A DNA stretch of 64,000 nt from Streptomyces sp. CB02009 (GTDB taxonomy: Bacteria > Actinomycetota > Actinomycetes > Streptomycetales > Streptomycetaceae). The position numbers and the translations under genes were made by a program. Positions 48,633-57,914 of the stretch are shown piece after piece. The first letter of the stretch is position 1. The number at the start of each line of letters is the position of its first letter. Location: NCBI RefSeq assembly GCF_001905825.1, contig NZ_LIVV01000016.1:1-64000 (forward strand), written 5' to 3'. The notes beneath the pieces were generated by a model that was given only the letters and a program-made list of their open reading frames with translations, was not told where the DNA came from and searched no databases.

Positions 48633-50116
48633 TGCTGCTCCAGGGCCCGGCCGAGGCCGGTGACGTAGGCGAGGGCGTCGCGCATGTGGCTCTCGGCGAT
48701 GCGGCCGTTGTTGCCCATGAAGCGCAGCGGGTGGAGCGTGGCGCCCTGCTGGATGCGGCCGGTGTCGTCGGGGAGGGAGAACTGGTGGAAGTGCCAGCGG
48801 CCCTCGTCCAGGATCCGCGCGTGGATGGCCTTGCTGATCGTGTTGATCCGCTCGATGTCGGGATGGAGGGGGTCGTGGCTGGTGGGCAGGTACATGAACA
48901 CGACGGCGGTCATGTCGGGGTCGTTCAGCCGCAGGAGGTGGGGGTTGTCGTCGACGAGGCCGGTGAAGGTGCGGGTCGTGATGAGGCGGCGGCGCATGAG
49001 GTCGGCGAGGCCTCGGCGGCCGTGGGCGCGCATCATCGCCCAGAGCTTGATCGACGACCATTCCTTGGTGCCGATGAAGGGGGTGACCTGCCCGAACGCG
49101 AAGTCCTCCTGCATGATCAGGTCCGAGTAGGAGGACACGAGCCGCAGCGAGGCGGGGTCGCGGACGAGGAGGGCGGACATCGCGTACGGGATGTCCATGA
49201 CCTTGTGGGGGTCGACGGTGATGGAGTCGAAGTCCTCGATCCCGGCGAGCTTGTGGCCGAGTTCGGGCGTGAAGGCGCACATCAGGCCCCAGCAGGCGTC
49301 CGCGTGAAGCCAGATCTGGGGGTCGATGCTGCGGGTGATGTCGTGGACGGCACGGAGGTCTTCCACGGTGTGGGTGCGGCTGTCGCCGGTGTAGGCGACC
49401 ACGGACATGATCTCGCCCTGCCGGTCTCTCAGTGTGCGGTCCAGGGCGGTGCGGTCGTACCGGTAGCCCTTGGTCGGTACCTCGATGACGCGGCCGCCGC
49501 AGCCGATCCATTCCAGCGCGCTCTTCACGCTGTAGTGGCCGATGCCGGCGGGGACGACGATGTTGCGGGTGGCGTCGGTGACTCCTTCGTGCATGGTGCC
49601 GGGGGCGATGTTCTCGCGGGCCAGCATCATGGCGGTGGTGTTGGAGCCGGTGCCGCCGTAGGTGGTGACGCCGCCGACGTCCCACACGGTCTTCACGTCG
49701 GTGACGGCTGGGTTGGTGAAGCCGATGAGGTCGCGCAGCCAGCGGATGACGGCGATCTCGGTGAAGGTGGCTGAGGGGGCGGCGAAGGACTGGTTGATGA
49801 GGTTCTGCTGGGCGAACAGGGCGAGCAGCCCGCCGGCCAGTGCGGCGACGTCGGCGCCCGTGTGCCCGAAGCCGAGGAAGCGCGGGGAGGCCTCGTTGTT
49901 GCACATCGGCAGGACCGTTTCCACGAGCTCCTGCACCACGGAGGGGACGCCGGTCGACCTCTCGGGCAGGTCGGTGACCAGGAGGTCGCGGATCTCGGCG
50001 GGGGCGAGGCGCTTGCGGGTCACCTGGTCGTCGAGCTTGAAGTCGACGCCGACGGTGACGAGCTGGTTCAGCAGGGCGATGGCGCTGTTGCGGTCCATCT
50101 CGCTCAGCAGAGGCAT
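48629..50116 (-). CDS. PLP-dependent group II amino-acid decarboxylase
   Basis: The 495-aa protein belongs to the aromatic-amino-acid/glutamate/diaminobutyrate decarboxylase family. SPRFLGFGHTGADVAALAGG opens the domain, and VTTYGGTGSNTTAMMLARE and VVPAGIGHYSVKSALEWIGC contact PLP. PQIWLHADACWGL has the Asp that holds the ring nitrogen, and SITVDPHKVMDIPYAMSALL the Schiff-base Lys. Substrate is not evident. Strong AAGGAG before the ATG at 50116. First gene of the decarboxylase-nucleotidyltransferase-kinase operon. Confidence 0.88.
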   Translation of the reverse strand: MPLLSEMDRNSAIALLNQLVTVGVDFKLDDQVTRKRLAPAEIRDLLVTDLPERSTGVPSVVQELVETVLPMCNNEASPRFLGFGHTGADVAALAGGLLALFAQQNLINQSFAAPSATFTEIAVIRWLRDLIGFTNPAVTDVKTVWDVGGVTTYGGTGSNTTAMMLARENIAPGTMHEGVTDATRNIVVPAGIGHYSVKSALEWIGCGGRVIEVPTKGYRYDRTALDRTLRDRQGEIMSVVAYTGDSRTHTVEDLRAVHDITRSIDPQIWLHADACWGLMCAFTPELGHKLAGIEDFDSITVDPHKVMDIPYAMSALLVRDPASLRLVSSYSDLIMQEDFAFGQVTPFIGTKEWSSIKLWAMMRAHGRRGLADLMRRRLITTRTFTGLVDDNPHLLRLNDPDMTAVVFMYLPTSHDPLHPDIERINTISKAIHARILDEGRWHFHQFSLPDDTGRIQQGATLHPLRFMGNNGRIAESHMRDALAYVTGLGRALEQQ

Positions 50117-50310
50117 GACAGGGCTCCTTCTCGGGCTCAGTGAAGGTGCCCCCGGCCCTCCCGGGTGGGGAGGTGTCCGGGGCGATGCTGCGTGCGGAGA
50201 CCTCCAACGGCGCGAGGCGCTCGCTCGAAGGGGCTCCGCGCCCGCACTCCTTGCCTTCCGGCGCGGGTGCGGGGGCTGTGGGGGGTCCACCCCTGGCAGG
50301 CGGGCCCCGT

Positions 50311-50350
50311 GCTGCGCGCCGGCCCCGTCCGGGCGGGGCCGGCGCGCAGC
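50311..50350 (-). terminator. Strong terminator upstream of the decarboxylase operon
   Basis: GCTGCGCGCCGGCCCCG pairs perfectly over 17 bp with CGGGGCCGGCGCGCAGC, four bases past the DUF6415 stop. It separates that gene from the decarboxylase operon. Confidence 0.75.
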
Positions 50351-50354
50351 GGTT

Positions 50355-50780
50355 TCACGGGCTCGTTACGCTGACGGGCGCCGCGGCAAGGACGCGGTCG
50401 AGCGCGACGTGCAAGGCCCGTACGAGCCGGGCCTGGGACTGGGCCACCCGCAGGGGATGCCGCCCGGGAACCGGCGGGACGCTCAGGCGCCTGATGGCCT
50501 CCCCGATCGCGATGTGCGCCAGCGTCCGGGCCGCCACGGTGGACGCCTGTCCGTCTCGCGGCAGCGCCATGGCTGTCGACTGCACTTCGCGGACAAGGAG
50601 GTTGGCGTAGCCGGTGAGCCGGAGTGCGACCTGCTCGATGTCGGCCGTGGGCGGGAGGCTGTCATCCCCCGGCGTCCAGCTGAGCACTGTGGCCGCGAGC
50701 TGTTCGTGGAGGCTGCGGTCGAGCGGGATGTCGGCGTCCAGGGAGCTGGTTGGGTCGTGGACGATGCTGCCGTACGTCAC
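50355..50780 (-). CDS. DUF6415-like protein
   Basis: The 141-aa helical protein (HEQLAATVLSWTPGDDSLPP, ALRLTGYANLLVREVQSTAM, DRVLAAAPVSV) resembles the DUF6415 family often annotated beside streptomycete natural-product and regulatory genes. No catalytic motif. GTG at 50780 overlaps the stop of the resolvase-like gene (GTGA), so the two are co-translated. Confidence 0.6.
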   Translation of the reverse strand: MTYGSIVHDPTSSLDADIPLDRSLHEQLAATVLSWTPGDDSLPPTADIEQVALRLTGYANLLVREVQSTAMALPRDGQASTVAARTLAHIAIGEAIRRLSVPPVPGRHPLRVAQSQARLVRALHVALDRVLAAAPVSVTSP

Positions 50781-51163
50781 CGGTTCTCTCCCGTCATGAT
50801 GGCGTCGAGCATCGGCTCGACGGAGACGACGGACACTCCACGGCAGTGCAGAAACCGCTGTTCAGCGAGCCATACAGCCCAGGTGAATCCGATGTGTCCA
50901 AGGGCCGGGACGAGGACGATGGTGATCCGGCGCAGCTCGGCGAGCTCGCGGAGGCGGTTCCAGCCCGGCCGGGTCTGCGGCGCCTGCGTCAGCAGGCAGT
51001 CATCGGAGACTGCACCGCCGTCCGCAACCGTCCAGCCGCGCGCTACGGCGACGCCAGCCGCGGCCGCAAGCATCCCCCGGACCGTGCCGGGATCGGGGTC
51101 GGCCGCGTACAGGGCGACCGCGGTGGGCTGCCGTGGTGCCCTGGGCGGGTCGATGGGGAACAT
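50777..51163 (-). CDS. Resolvase-like small protein
   Basis: The 128-aa protein starts MFPIDPPRAPRQPTAVALYA at 51163 (GGAGGAG upstream). GWNRLRELAELRRITIVLVP and HIGFTWAVWLAEQRFLHCRG recall the N-terminal catalytic fold of serine recombinases, but the catalytic Ser region is not evident. It is therefore probably not an active recombinase. Divergent from the HTH/TPR regulator gene across a 147-base control region. Confidence 0.55.
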   Translation of the reverse strand: MFPIDPPRAPRQPTAVALYAADPDPGTVRGMLAAAAGVAVARGWTVADGGAVSDDCLLTQAPQTRPGWNRLRELAELRRITIVLVPALGHIGFTWAVWLAEQRFLHCRGVSVVSVEPMLDAIMTGENR

Positions 51164-51310
51164 GACTCTCCTCCACGTTCTTCCGGGTGCTCCCCCAGGT
51201 AACTGCCGCCAGGGTGGTTCGGGACACAGCGAGTTGCGCCGCTTCACTCGACCTGGCCGTAGCGACTTGACTATCCGTTGACTCTCGCCGAGCTGCGCGA
51301 CAGGTCTACC

Positions 51311-52573
51311 GTGGATCGCATGGCGCGCAACGAGGCGTTCATCGTGTGGATGGACACCGAGGGCTGGACGGCCCCTGATCTGGCGACTGAGCTGAACACG
51401 GCGATCGGTCAGAGCACCGGAAAGCCGGGCACACTCTCCGATGTGACGGTGCGCAAGTGGCGCTCAGGCGAGACGACCTGGCCCCGGATCGCGGTGCGCC
51501 TGGCTCTGGAAGCGATCAGCGGCCGGTCCGCCCAGGACTTAGGGTTCGCCGACCGGCGCCGTAAGACCAGCACTCCCCCGGAGGACTCCATGCTCCGCCG
51601 CTCCTTCCTGAACTCGACCGTCGGGGCGTCGGCGTCCTTCGTCCTGGCAGGTCCCGCTCCATCTGTCGGCACCTCGGATGTCCTGCGGCTGCGGGCACAG
51701 CTCGACTCTCTGAGGACGCTCGATGACCATCGGGGTGGGCACGCGACCTTGGAGCAGGCGGCGCTCGCCGGCGCGCACGAGGCCGCCCGGCTCCAGGAGA
51801 AGGGTGCCTCGGCGCGCACCCGCGAGCGGCTGTTCTCTCTGGCCGCCGCGTTCACCGCGGCGGCCACGTGGTCACTGATCGACGCCGGACGGCTCGACGG
51901 TGCCGGCCACCACCTGGACAGGTCCCTCACTCTTGCAGGCTTGGCCCAGGACCCCGAGATGGTGATGCAGGTATGGAACCTGCGGGCGATGCTCGCCCGG
52001 CAGCGCGGTGACTACTCCGAGGCTGTGGCATCCGCTCAGGCCGCCCTGACGACGGCCATCGCACGCCGCTCGCCGCTGCACGCGTCCCTCGCGCACGCCC
52101 GGGCCGCCGTCGGCCTCGCCCACGGCCGGGACCGCAGATCGGCGCTGAACTGCCTGGGCCGCGCGCAGGAGTCCTTGGCCAAGGTAGATCTGGCACAGCC
52201 CCGGGCCGCGTGGATCGCTTTCTACGGACCGGCGGAGCTGTACTCCTTGACCGCGATCGTGCGGGACATCGTGGGCGACGCCGCAGAGGCCGAGGCCGCC
52301 TCGCACAGAGCGCTGGCGGTGCTGCCGGAGACGTACCGCCGCAACAGGGCCTACACCACCGCACGGCTCGCCCTCGCGCAGCTGCACCAAGGCGACGCCG
52401 AGCAGGCGTGCGCCTCCGGTGGCCAGGTCTTCACCATCATGGCCGGCACACCCCTGCCGGGACGTATGCGCAGGGTGCTGGGCGACTTCCAGCGCGAGCT
52501 GCTCTCCCGAGCCCCCCACCCCATGGCCGTCGAGTGGACGGACCGGTACCGGACCGAATGGACCAGCGCATGA
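51311..52573 (+). CDS. HTH/TPR-type regulatory protein
   Basis: The 420-aa protein has an N-terminal helix-turn-helix (WTAPDLATELNTAIGQ, SDVTVRKWRSGETTWPRIAV). A Tat-like twin-Arg segment (LRRSFLNSTVGASASFVLAG) and about seven helical TPR-like repeats follow (ARTRERLFSLAAAFTAAATW, GDYSEAVASAQAALTTAIAR). Such streptomycete regulators sense peptides or signals through the repeats. The GTG at 51311 has GACAGG upstream; the ATG at 51320 is an equally good start. The next gene overlaps its stop. Confidence 0.72.
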   Translation: MDRMARNEAFIVWMDTEGWTAPDLATELNTAIGQSTGKPGTLSDVTVRKWRSGETTWPRIAVRLALEAISGRSAQDLGFADRRRKTSTPPEDSMLRRSFLNSTVGASASFVLAGPAPSVGTSDVLRLRAQLDSLRTLDDHRGGHATLEQAALAGAHEAARLQEKGASARTRERLFSLAAAFTAAATWSLIDAGRLDGAGHHLDRSLTLAGLAQDPEMVMQVWNLRAMLARQRGDYSEAVASAQAALTTAIARRSPLHASLAHARAAVGLAHGRDRRSALNCLGRAQESLAKVDLAQPRAAWIAFYGPAELYSLTAIVRDIVGDAAEAEAASHRALAVLPETYRRNRAYTTARLALAQLHQGDAEQACASGGQVFTIMAGTPLPGRMRRVLGDFQRELLSRAPHPMAVEWTDRYRTEWTSA

Positions 52574-53100
52574 CCGCCATAGCCCTCCGTCGCTTCCGGC
52601 ACGAAGACCTGCCGGGCATCCGGCAGACCCTCCTCGCCGTGCACGCGGACGCCTACGCCGACGAGATGGACGAGTTCGCTCAGCGCTTCCCCTGGTTCGT
52701 CGACCACTGGGGCTCCCATCCCGGCTTCTCCTGCGTGATCGCCTACGACGGCAACGAGCCGGTCGGCTTCGCCTACGGCGCCCCCGCCCGCCCGGGCCGC
52801 GAATGGTGGCGCGAGCACCTGCCCGAAGCACCAGCCGAGGACTCGACGTTCAGCGTCTCGGAGCTGATGGTCCGCCCCCGCTGGCGCAAGACCGGGGCAG
52901 CCGAGCAGCTGCATGCCGCACTCCTGCAGGACCGGCCCGAGGCCCTGGCCGCGCTCCTCGTCGACCCCGGTCACGACAGGGTGCAGGCGCTGTACGAAAC
53001 GTGGGGCTACCAACCCGTCGGCCGCCGGCAACCGTTCCCCGACTCCCCGAACTTCCTCGTCATGGTCCACGGCCTCCCTGGCAAGCCTGCGGCTGGGTGA
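52570..53100 (+). CDS. GNAT-family N-acetyltransferase
   Basis: The 176-aa protein has the GNAT layout: ALRRFRHEDLPGIRQTLLAV at the N-terminus, GNEPVGFAYGAP as β4, FSVSELMVRPRWRKTGAAEQ with the acetyl-CoA-binding R/QxxGxA-like turn, and VQALYETWGYQPVG at the end. Substrate unknown. ATG overlaps the regulator's stop (ATGA), so the two are coupled. Confidence 0.78.
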   Translation: MTAIALRRFRHEDLPGIRQTLLAVHADAYADEMDEFAQRFPWFVDHWGSHPGFSCVIAYDGNEPVGFAYGAPARPGREWWREHLPEAPAEDSTFSVSELMVRPRWRKTGAAEQLHAALLQDRPEALAALLVDPGHDRVQALYETWGYQPVGRRQPFPDSPNFLVMVHGLPGKPAAG

Positions 53101-53130
53101 CCTCGCGTACAGCAGAGCCCTTCGACGACT

Positions 53131-53343
53131 CTAGGTGGCGCCTGAGCTGCTGGGGATGTGCTCCGTCTGCCGGTACAAGAAGGTGCCGCGCACCAGGCTC
53201 TGGATACTCCTCTTGCGGCCGGACGCGACGACCTCGCCGGCCCCGGGGCTGAACCGCGCGGGCCCCCAGATAGTGGACGGCAGCTCCGCACACATTGCTT
53301 CGTCGTAGTGCGGTCTGGCTGAGTGATCGGCCTCGTCGCGCAC
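53131..53343 (-). CDS. Possible small protein
   Basis: A minus-strand frame from a GTG at 53343 encodes 70 aa including CAELPSTIWGPARFSPGAGE and SLVRGTFLYRQTEHIPSSSG. Composition is protein-like, but there is no good ribosome site; an internal ATG (residue 17) is another start. It lies at the junction between the inserted block and the resuming transfer genes. Confidence 0.35.
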   Translation of the reverse strand: MRDEADHSARPHYDEAMCAELPSTIWGPARFSPGAGEVVASGRKRSIQSLVRGTFLYRQTEHIPSSSGAT

Positions 53344-53511
53344 CGTAAGCGCTCCACGCCGCGTTGCCGCTGCGGCTCTGAGCGGCTTCAGGTGGTCGCG
53401 GGGTCCGGCCCCACATTCATCGTGCCCGGACGGTCACGTTCTTGGGATTGCGGGTCCTTGCGGAGGGCGTACGGGCGGCGCGAGGCCGCCCCGGCCTGCG
53501 GGGAGTGCCCG

Positions 53512-53853
53512 ATGGCAACGGATGAACAGCGTCTGCTTGGGCGGCGAGATGCGGCAGTCGACGCGCTGGTGAGCTGGATTGGCTGGCTCGTCGCGGTCGT
53601 CTTCGTGGTCGCCTGCTTTCCGGGCTGGTGGGGTGGCGACCTGAGCAACCTGCCGTTCATAGGGGAGTCGGCGGCCGAGGCCGCGGCCAGGCGCAGTGGC
53701 TGGCCCGCGGTGCCGGTCCTCTTCATGACGTGCGGGGCGGTCCTGGTGCGGCGTGGCTGGTACGCGGCCGCAGACCGAGTGCGCGGGGTGGACCCGGGGC
53801 GCCGGTATCGGCGGGGCCCGCTTGGTTTCCCTTTGTCGAAGGCGAACTGGTGA
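53512..53853 (+). CDS. Small membrane protein of the transfer region
   Basis: The 113-aa protein starts MATDEQRLLGRRDAAVDALV at 53512 (GGGGAG upstream). It has a helix SWIGWLVAVVFVVACFPGW and a second hydrophobic stretch WPAVPVLFMTCGAVLV with a basic tail. TGATG overlap with the next gene puts it first in the second transfer operon. Function unknown, presumably a channel or coupling accessory. Confidence 0.65.
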   Translation: MATDEQRLLGRRDAAVDALVSWIGWLVAVVFVVACFPGWWGGDLSNLPFIGESAAEAAARRSGWPAVPVLFMTCGAVLVRRGWYAAADRVRGVDPGRRYRRGPLGFPLSKANW

Positions 53854-54359
53854 TGGGCGATGCCCTGCTCGGCCCGTCCAGATCCCTGTCGGCCGTGACC
53901 GCTTCGGTGACGGGGTACGCCGAGGCGCATCTGTGGTGGCTGGGGCTGTCCGTAGTGGCGGCGGCCGCCCTGTGGGGTGCGTGCTGGGTGTGGTGGCGTC
54001 GCCGTGCCCGCGCCGCGCTGAGGTCCCGGACGGTGGTCGACCTGGTGCCGACACGTGACTTCGATCCGTCGGTGGAAGAGATCGGCCGGCACGCGGCCCG
54101 TCTGGTCCGGGTGCCGGCAGCTGCCGGATGGCTGCCGCGCAGAGCGTCCGGGGTCCGCATGCGCCACATGAGCGTCGAGGGGAAGTTGGCGACTCGGCTG
54201 GAAGGGCCTGCGCGGGCTGCAGGGCTGCTGCGCCTGGTGTCGTTTCCGGACGTGGACGTGCTCGAGGTGGGCCGCAGTCATGGCGAGCTGCGACCGATCC
54301 GCTTTGCCAACATCTCGCCTCTCAACGTGACGGACAACGGGAACGAACAGGAGGTCTGA
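53853..54359 (+). CDS. Membrane-anchored protein of the transfer region
   Basis: The 168-aa protein has one membrane helix (LWWLGLSVVAAAALWGACWV, about residues 27-47) followed by a basic stop-transfer (WWRRRARAALR) and a cytoplasmic domain with VDLVPTRDFDPSVEEIGRHA. It directly precedes the VirD4-like ATPase with a TGATG overlap. It may supply the membrane anchor that this ATPase lacks. Confidence 0.65.
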   Translation: MGDALLGPSRSLSAVTASVTGYAEAHLWWLGLSVVAAAALWGACWVWWRRRARAALRSRTVVDLVPTRDFDPSVEEIGRHAARLVRVPAAAGWLPRRASGVRMRHMSVEGKLATRLEGPARAAGLLRLVSFPDVDVLEVGRSHGELRPIRFANISPLNVTDNGNEQEV

Positions 54360-56692
54360 TGACCCAGGTCCTGATGGAGAAGACCGCCACTCCGCCAGCC
54401 CCCAGTCGCCGACGCAAGGAGAACAAGGATCCGCATCGGGAAGAAGGCGGGGCCTACGTGGCGCGGGCGGAGCTCGTGCTCGCCCGGGCCGATCACCGGC
54501 GGCTTGCGGCGGCCAGTCTCGATCCCGATCCGCTGCAGATGATGGCGGCCGCCTGCGCGCACGTGGCGAGCGAACGGGGCGAGCGGGCCGAACTGGTCGT
54601 GGACCTGGTGCCGGTCTCTGGCCGGAAGGTGGCACGGTGGCGGCGCCGGCTCATGCGGCGGGCAGCGAAGCGGGGACCGTCGGCGTACGGGGAGCAGCTC
54701 GGAACCGGTCCGAGCGGTGGCCGGGCGGCCCCGGTGTTTGGTCAGGTGATGGCGGGGCTGAACGGCGGAACGTCATCGGGGTCCGGCCGCTCGCGGGGCG
54801 GGGCCGTCCCGCGGCCGCGGCAGACGGATCTGGCCGACGGGGTGGGAAAGTTCCTGCCGGGAGTGGACGGTCAGGTCTTCGCGGTGCAGGTTCTCGTCCG
54901 GGTTCAGGCGCGGCGTCCGGCGCGGGCGCAGGCGCTGCTGCACCAGGTGATGGCGGTGATGGATGCCTGGAGTGGGGAGAACTGGTGGCGTCCGGTGGGG
55001 CCGCGTCGTACGGGATGGCGGCCGTACAGCAACGTGTGGTGGCGTCGGTCCTCTTTCGATCGCAGATTCCACACGGGCGAGTTCGCTCCTTCGAGGCGGC
55101 AGTGGGTGACGGTCAGGGAGGTCGCCGCACTGCTGAAGCCGGCCACGGTGCACTGCGAAGCGGCGAACGTCGTGCGTACTGGCGGGGTGGTGCCGGCGGC
55201 GCCGCCGGGGCTTCCGGAGTGGACTGGGCAACCGGGTGTGGTGCCGCTGGGGCGCGTCGTGGGCTCGGACGGGCGGGCGCGCCTCGCGGCCGTGCCGGAG
55301 AAGGACGTGCTGTTCGGTGCGTCGTTCGGGAAGAGCGGATTCGGCAAGAGCGAGCTGGCTCTGGTCCAGGCCATCTCCCTGGCGTACGGGGGGCTGGGGG
55401 TGTGGTTCCTCGACCCGCATGGTGCGGCGGTGAAGCGGGCGATGCCGTATCTGTCGCATCCTGCGCTGCGCGAGAGGGTGTGGGTCATCGACCTGAGCGT
55501 GAAGGATCCTGCGGCGCGGGTCGGGGCGTGGAATCCGCTGTCGATGGAGCACCGCAGCGCTGCTCAGGTCCAGGATGTGATCGGTGCGGTGGTGGGCGGG
55601 ATGGCGTCGGCGCAGGGTTGGGGTGACGGTGCGCCGCGTGCCAGGGCGATCCTGTCTCACGCGGTGCAGGTCCTTGCGTACCTGGCGCTGGAGATGTGCC
55701 GCCGGGGGCGTCCGGATCTGCAGCCCACCGTCTTCTCGATCACCCGGCTGCTCACCGATGAGGAGTGGCGCGAGGGTGTTCTGGAGCATCTCCCGGTCAA
55801 GCTGCGCCGGTTCTGGACCACCACGTTCCCCAAGTACGAGGGGAGCGCGGTCCCAGTGGTCACTCAGACGCTGGAGCAGTTGGAGACGTCGGACTCGCTG
55901 CGGGCGTTTCTGGGCCAGCCGCGGTCGACGTACGACATGCGGCACGCAATGGACACGTCGAAGATCGTGCTGCTGCGCTGCTCCGGTACGGGCTCGTCGG
56001 ATCAGGTGATCACCTCGTTGCTGCTGTTCGACCTGTTCCTGGCCGGCTGCTCGCGTGAGGGCGTCGACCAGGACCAGCTGGCGACGATGTTCGCGTACTG
56101 CGACGAGCTGACCGCTATCGATGGGGCATCGCGCGGCTACGTCGCCGCGATCCTGGAGCAGCTGCGGAAGTACAAGCTGAAGCTGGTCGGGATGACCCAG
56201 ATGGCGATGCGGCTGAGTGCTGAGACGCGGATGGCTCTCATGCAGAACCAGTCGCTGCTGTCCGCCTCGGCGGCGGATAGCGACGAGGCGGCGTTCGTCA
56301 CCAAGCGCATGGAGCCGGTCTCTCCGCAGACCCTGATGTCCCTGCCGAAGTGGAACTACGTGATGTCCACGATGCTCCACGGCGAACGCACCACTCCGTT
56401 CCGGGTCGCCGGCGTGGCCGTGCACCAGGCCCTCGCCGACTACCACCACCCCGAACTCCTGCCGGATTTGGAGCGGGCCGTGGACGACAACCTGCGGCGC
56501 CGGACAGTCGCCGAGATTCTTCGTGCCCTCGAGGGCGACGACACCGGCAGCAGGCCTGGCTTGGACGACCGGATCCTCGCCGAGCTCACCACCTCCCGGC
56601 CCGCACCGACAACACGGCCGGAGCGACCCACCGAACCGAGCATGCCCGCAGCCGGAGACCGGCCTGCGGCCAGCGGAAGTGAGATCGGCTGA
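54359..56692 (+). CDS. VirD4/TraG-like coupling ATPase
   Basis: The 777-aa protein delivers the DNA-protein complex to the transfer channel. Walker A is LFGASFGKSGFGKSELALV (about residue 323) and GLGVWFLDPHGAAVKRAM follows. Walker B is ATMFAYCDELTAIDG (about residue 580). Downstream QLRKYKLKLVGMTQMAMRLS and SLLSASAADSDEAAFVTKRM match the TraG/TraD sensor region. No N-terminal membrane helix is present, unlike VirD4, so anchoring is probably through the previous gene product. TGATG overlaps at both ends. Confidence 0.85.
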   Translation: MTQVLMEKTATPPAPSRRRKENKDPHREEGGAYVARAELVLARADHRRLAAASLDPDPLQMMAAACAHVASERGERAELVVDLVPVSGRKVARWRRRLMRRAAKRGPSAYGEQLGTGPSGGRAAPVFGQVMAGLNGGTSSGSGRSRGGAVPRPRQTDLADGVGKFLPGVDGQVFAVQVLVRVQARRPARAQALLHQVMAVMDAWSGENWWRPVGPRRTGWRPYSNVWWRRSSFDRRFHTGEFAPSRRQWVTVREVAALLKPATVHCEAANVVRTGGVVPAAPPGLPEWTGQPGVVPLGRVVGSDGRARLAAVPEKDVLFGASFGKSGFGKSELALVQAISLAYGGLGVWFLDPHGAAVKRAMPYLSHPALRERVWVIDLSVKDPAARVGAWNPLSMEHRSAAQVQDVIGAVVGGMASAQGWGDGAPRARAILSHAVQVLAYLALEMCRRGRPDLQPTVFSITRLLTDEEWREGVLEHLPVKLRRFWTTTFPKYEGSAVPVVTQTLEQLETSDSLRAFLGQPRSTYDMRHAMDTSKIVLLRCSGTGSSDQVITSLLLFDLFLAGCSREGVDQDQLATMFAYCDELTAIDGASRGYVAAILEQLRKYKLKLVGMTQMAMRLSAETRMALMQNQSLLSASAADSDEAAFVTKRMEPVSPQTLMSLPKWNYVMSTMLHGERTTPFRVAGVAVHQALADYHHPELLPDLERAVDDNLRRRTVAEILRALEGDDTGSRPGLDDRILAELTTSRPAPTTRPERPTEPSMPAAGDRPAASGSEIG

Positions 56693-57639
56693 TGACCACC
56701 GCCCTGTCCCCTGCCGCCACCAGTCTGCCCCGGCTCGGGCAGCAGCTGCTGCCCGTCCTCTACCAGCACCGCCTCGTCGCCACCGGCCAGCTCCATCGGA
56801 TGCTGACGCCTCACGCCCAGCGGCCCGTCTACTTGCGTAGCGTCCTGAACCAGATGCGCGCCATGAAGCTGGTGGAGTGCACCGCCCGCCGGGCCGGAAG
56901 GAGGGGCGGTCCTGAACTGCTGTGGTTCATCACCCCTCGCGGCGCGGACATCGTCGAGGCCAGCCGGGAGGTCACCTCCCGGGCCTACCGCATCAGCCCT
57001 GAGACAGCCGCCTCCCAACTGCAGGAACACACTCTGGCCGTCGTCGAGACCGGGCTCGCGTTCAGCACCTGGGCCCGGGCGCTTGGCGACGAGTGCGGGC
57101 CGCTGGACTGGGAACCCGAGCTCGTCCACCGCGTGCGCGACGGGGAGAACCGGCTCGGAGACGATGCCCTGCTCATCCCAGACGCCGTCCTGCGCTACAC
57201 CCGCACGACACCCACCGGGCGCCGGCTCCTCACCTACTTCCTCGAGATCGACCGATCCACCATGCAGGTCGGACGGCTCGGCCGGAAGCTCACCTCGTAC
57301 GCCCGCTACGCCACCTACGTGCCCGCTCCCCCGCACGGCCGCCGCGTCACCGCCCCTGCCGGGGCCGGCCGGGAGGCATGGCGCGACCGCTACCCGGCTG
57401 TGCCACGTCTGCTGATCGTCCTCACCGGGGCCAGCCCGACGGTTCTTCAGCGTCGGATCGAGGACCTGCGGGCTCTCGCTGCTGCCGACGCCCGCGTCCG
57501 GCGCACTCCTCAGCTCGCCGTCGGCATCACTACGCTTGAGCAGCTGACCGACCGTGGCCCGTTCGAGCAGGTTGTCGTTCCGCTTCTGGGAGAGCCGACC
57601 CCCGGCGATGTCCTCCTCTCCGCCCCATCAGCTTCATGA
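56692..57639 (+). CDS. Replication-relaxation family protein
   Basis: The 315-aa protein has an N-terminal winged helix (LYQHRLVATGQLHRMLTPHA, YLRSVLNQMRAMKLVECTAR, LLWFITPRGADIVEA) and an acidic-residue-rich second half. There LIPDAVLRYTRTTPTGRRLL and YFLEIDRSTMQVGRLGRKLT carry an Asp...Glu pair as in nuclease-like folds. This matches the replication-relaxation (MobC-like) family linked to plasmid mobilisation. Coupled to the coupling ATPase by TGATG. It may be the DNA-processing factor at the transfer origin; no classical relaxase is seen. Confidence 0.8.
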   Translation: MTTALSPAATSLPRLGQQLLPVLYQHRLVATGQLHRMLTPHAQRPVYLRSVLNQMRAMKLVECTARRAGRRGGPELLWFITPRGADIVEASREVTSRAYRISPETAASQLQEHTLAVVETGLAFSTWARALGDECGPLDWEPELVHRVRDGENRLGDDALLIPDAVLRYTRTTPTGRRLLTYFLEIDRSTMQVGRLGRKLTSYARYATYVPAPPHGRRVTAPAGAGREAWRDRYPAVPRLLIVLTGASPTVLQRRIEDLRALAAADARVRRTPQLAVGITTLEQLTDRGPFEQVVVPLLGEPTPGDVLLSAPSAS

Positions 57640-57914
57640 GGCGGCTCACCAGCGCCAATGGGCGACGGTCTCTGACCAGCGCGCTCGGCGAAGACTCAGG
57701 CAACCTGACAGACTCACATCCCTTCTCGGCCCCATTTTGGCCGATTACTCCGCATCCCAACCCATCAACAACCGTTACGCCCGGTGTGGTTGGTGTGATC
57801 TTGCGTAGGCTTGCCCTTCGCGTAACTGAAGTGGTCCCGCGGTACACGACGAGCTCGTCAGGAGCCTCAAGCGGCAGGTCGCGCCGGGTGACCGCATATG
57901 CATCGGGAGACATC

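Noticed and set aside
50777..51163. Active serine recombinase
   Set aside because: Only a general resemblance to the N-terminal fold; the catalytic Ser/Arg motifs and the C-terminal DNA-binding domain are missing.
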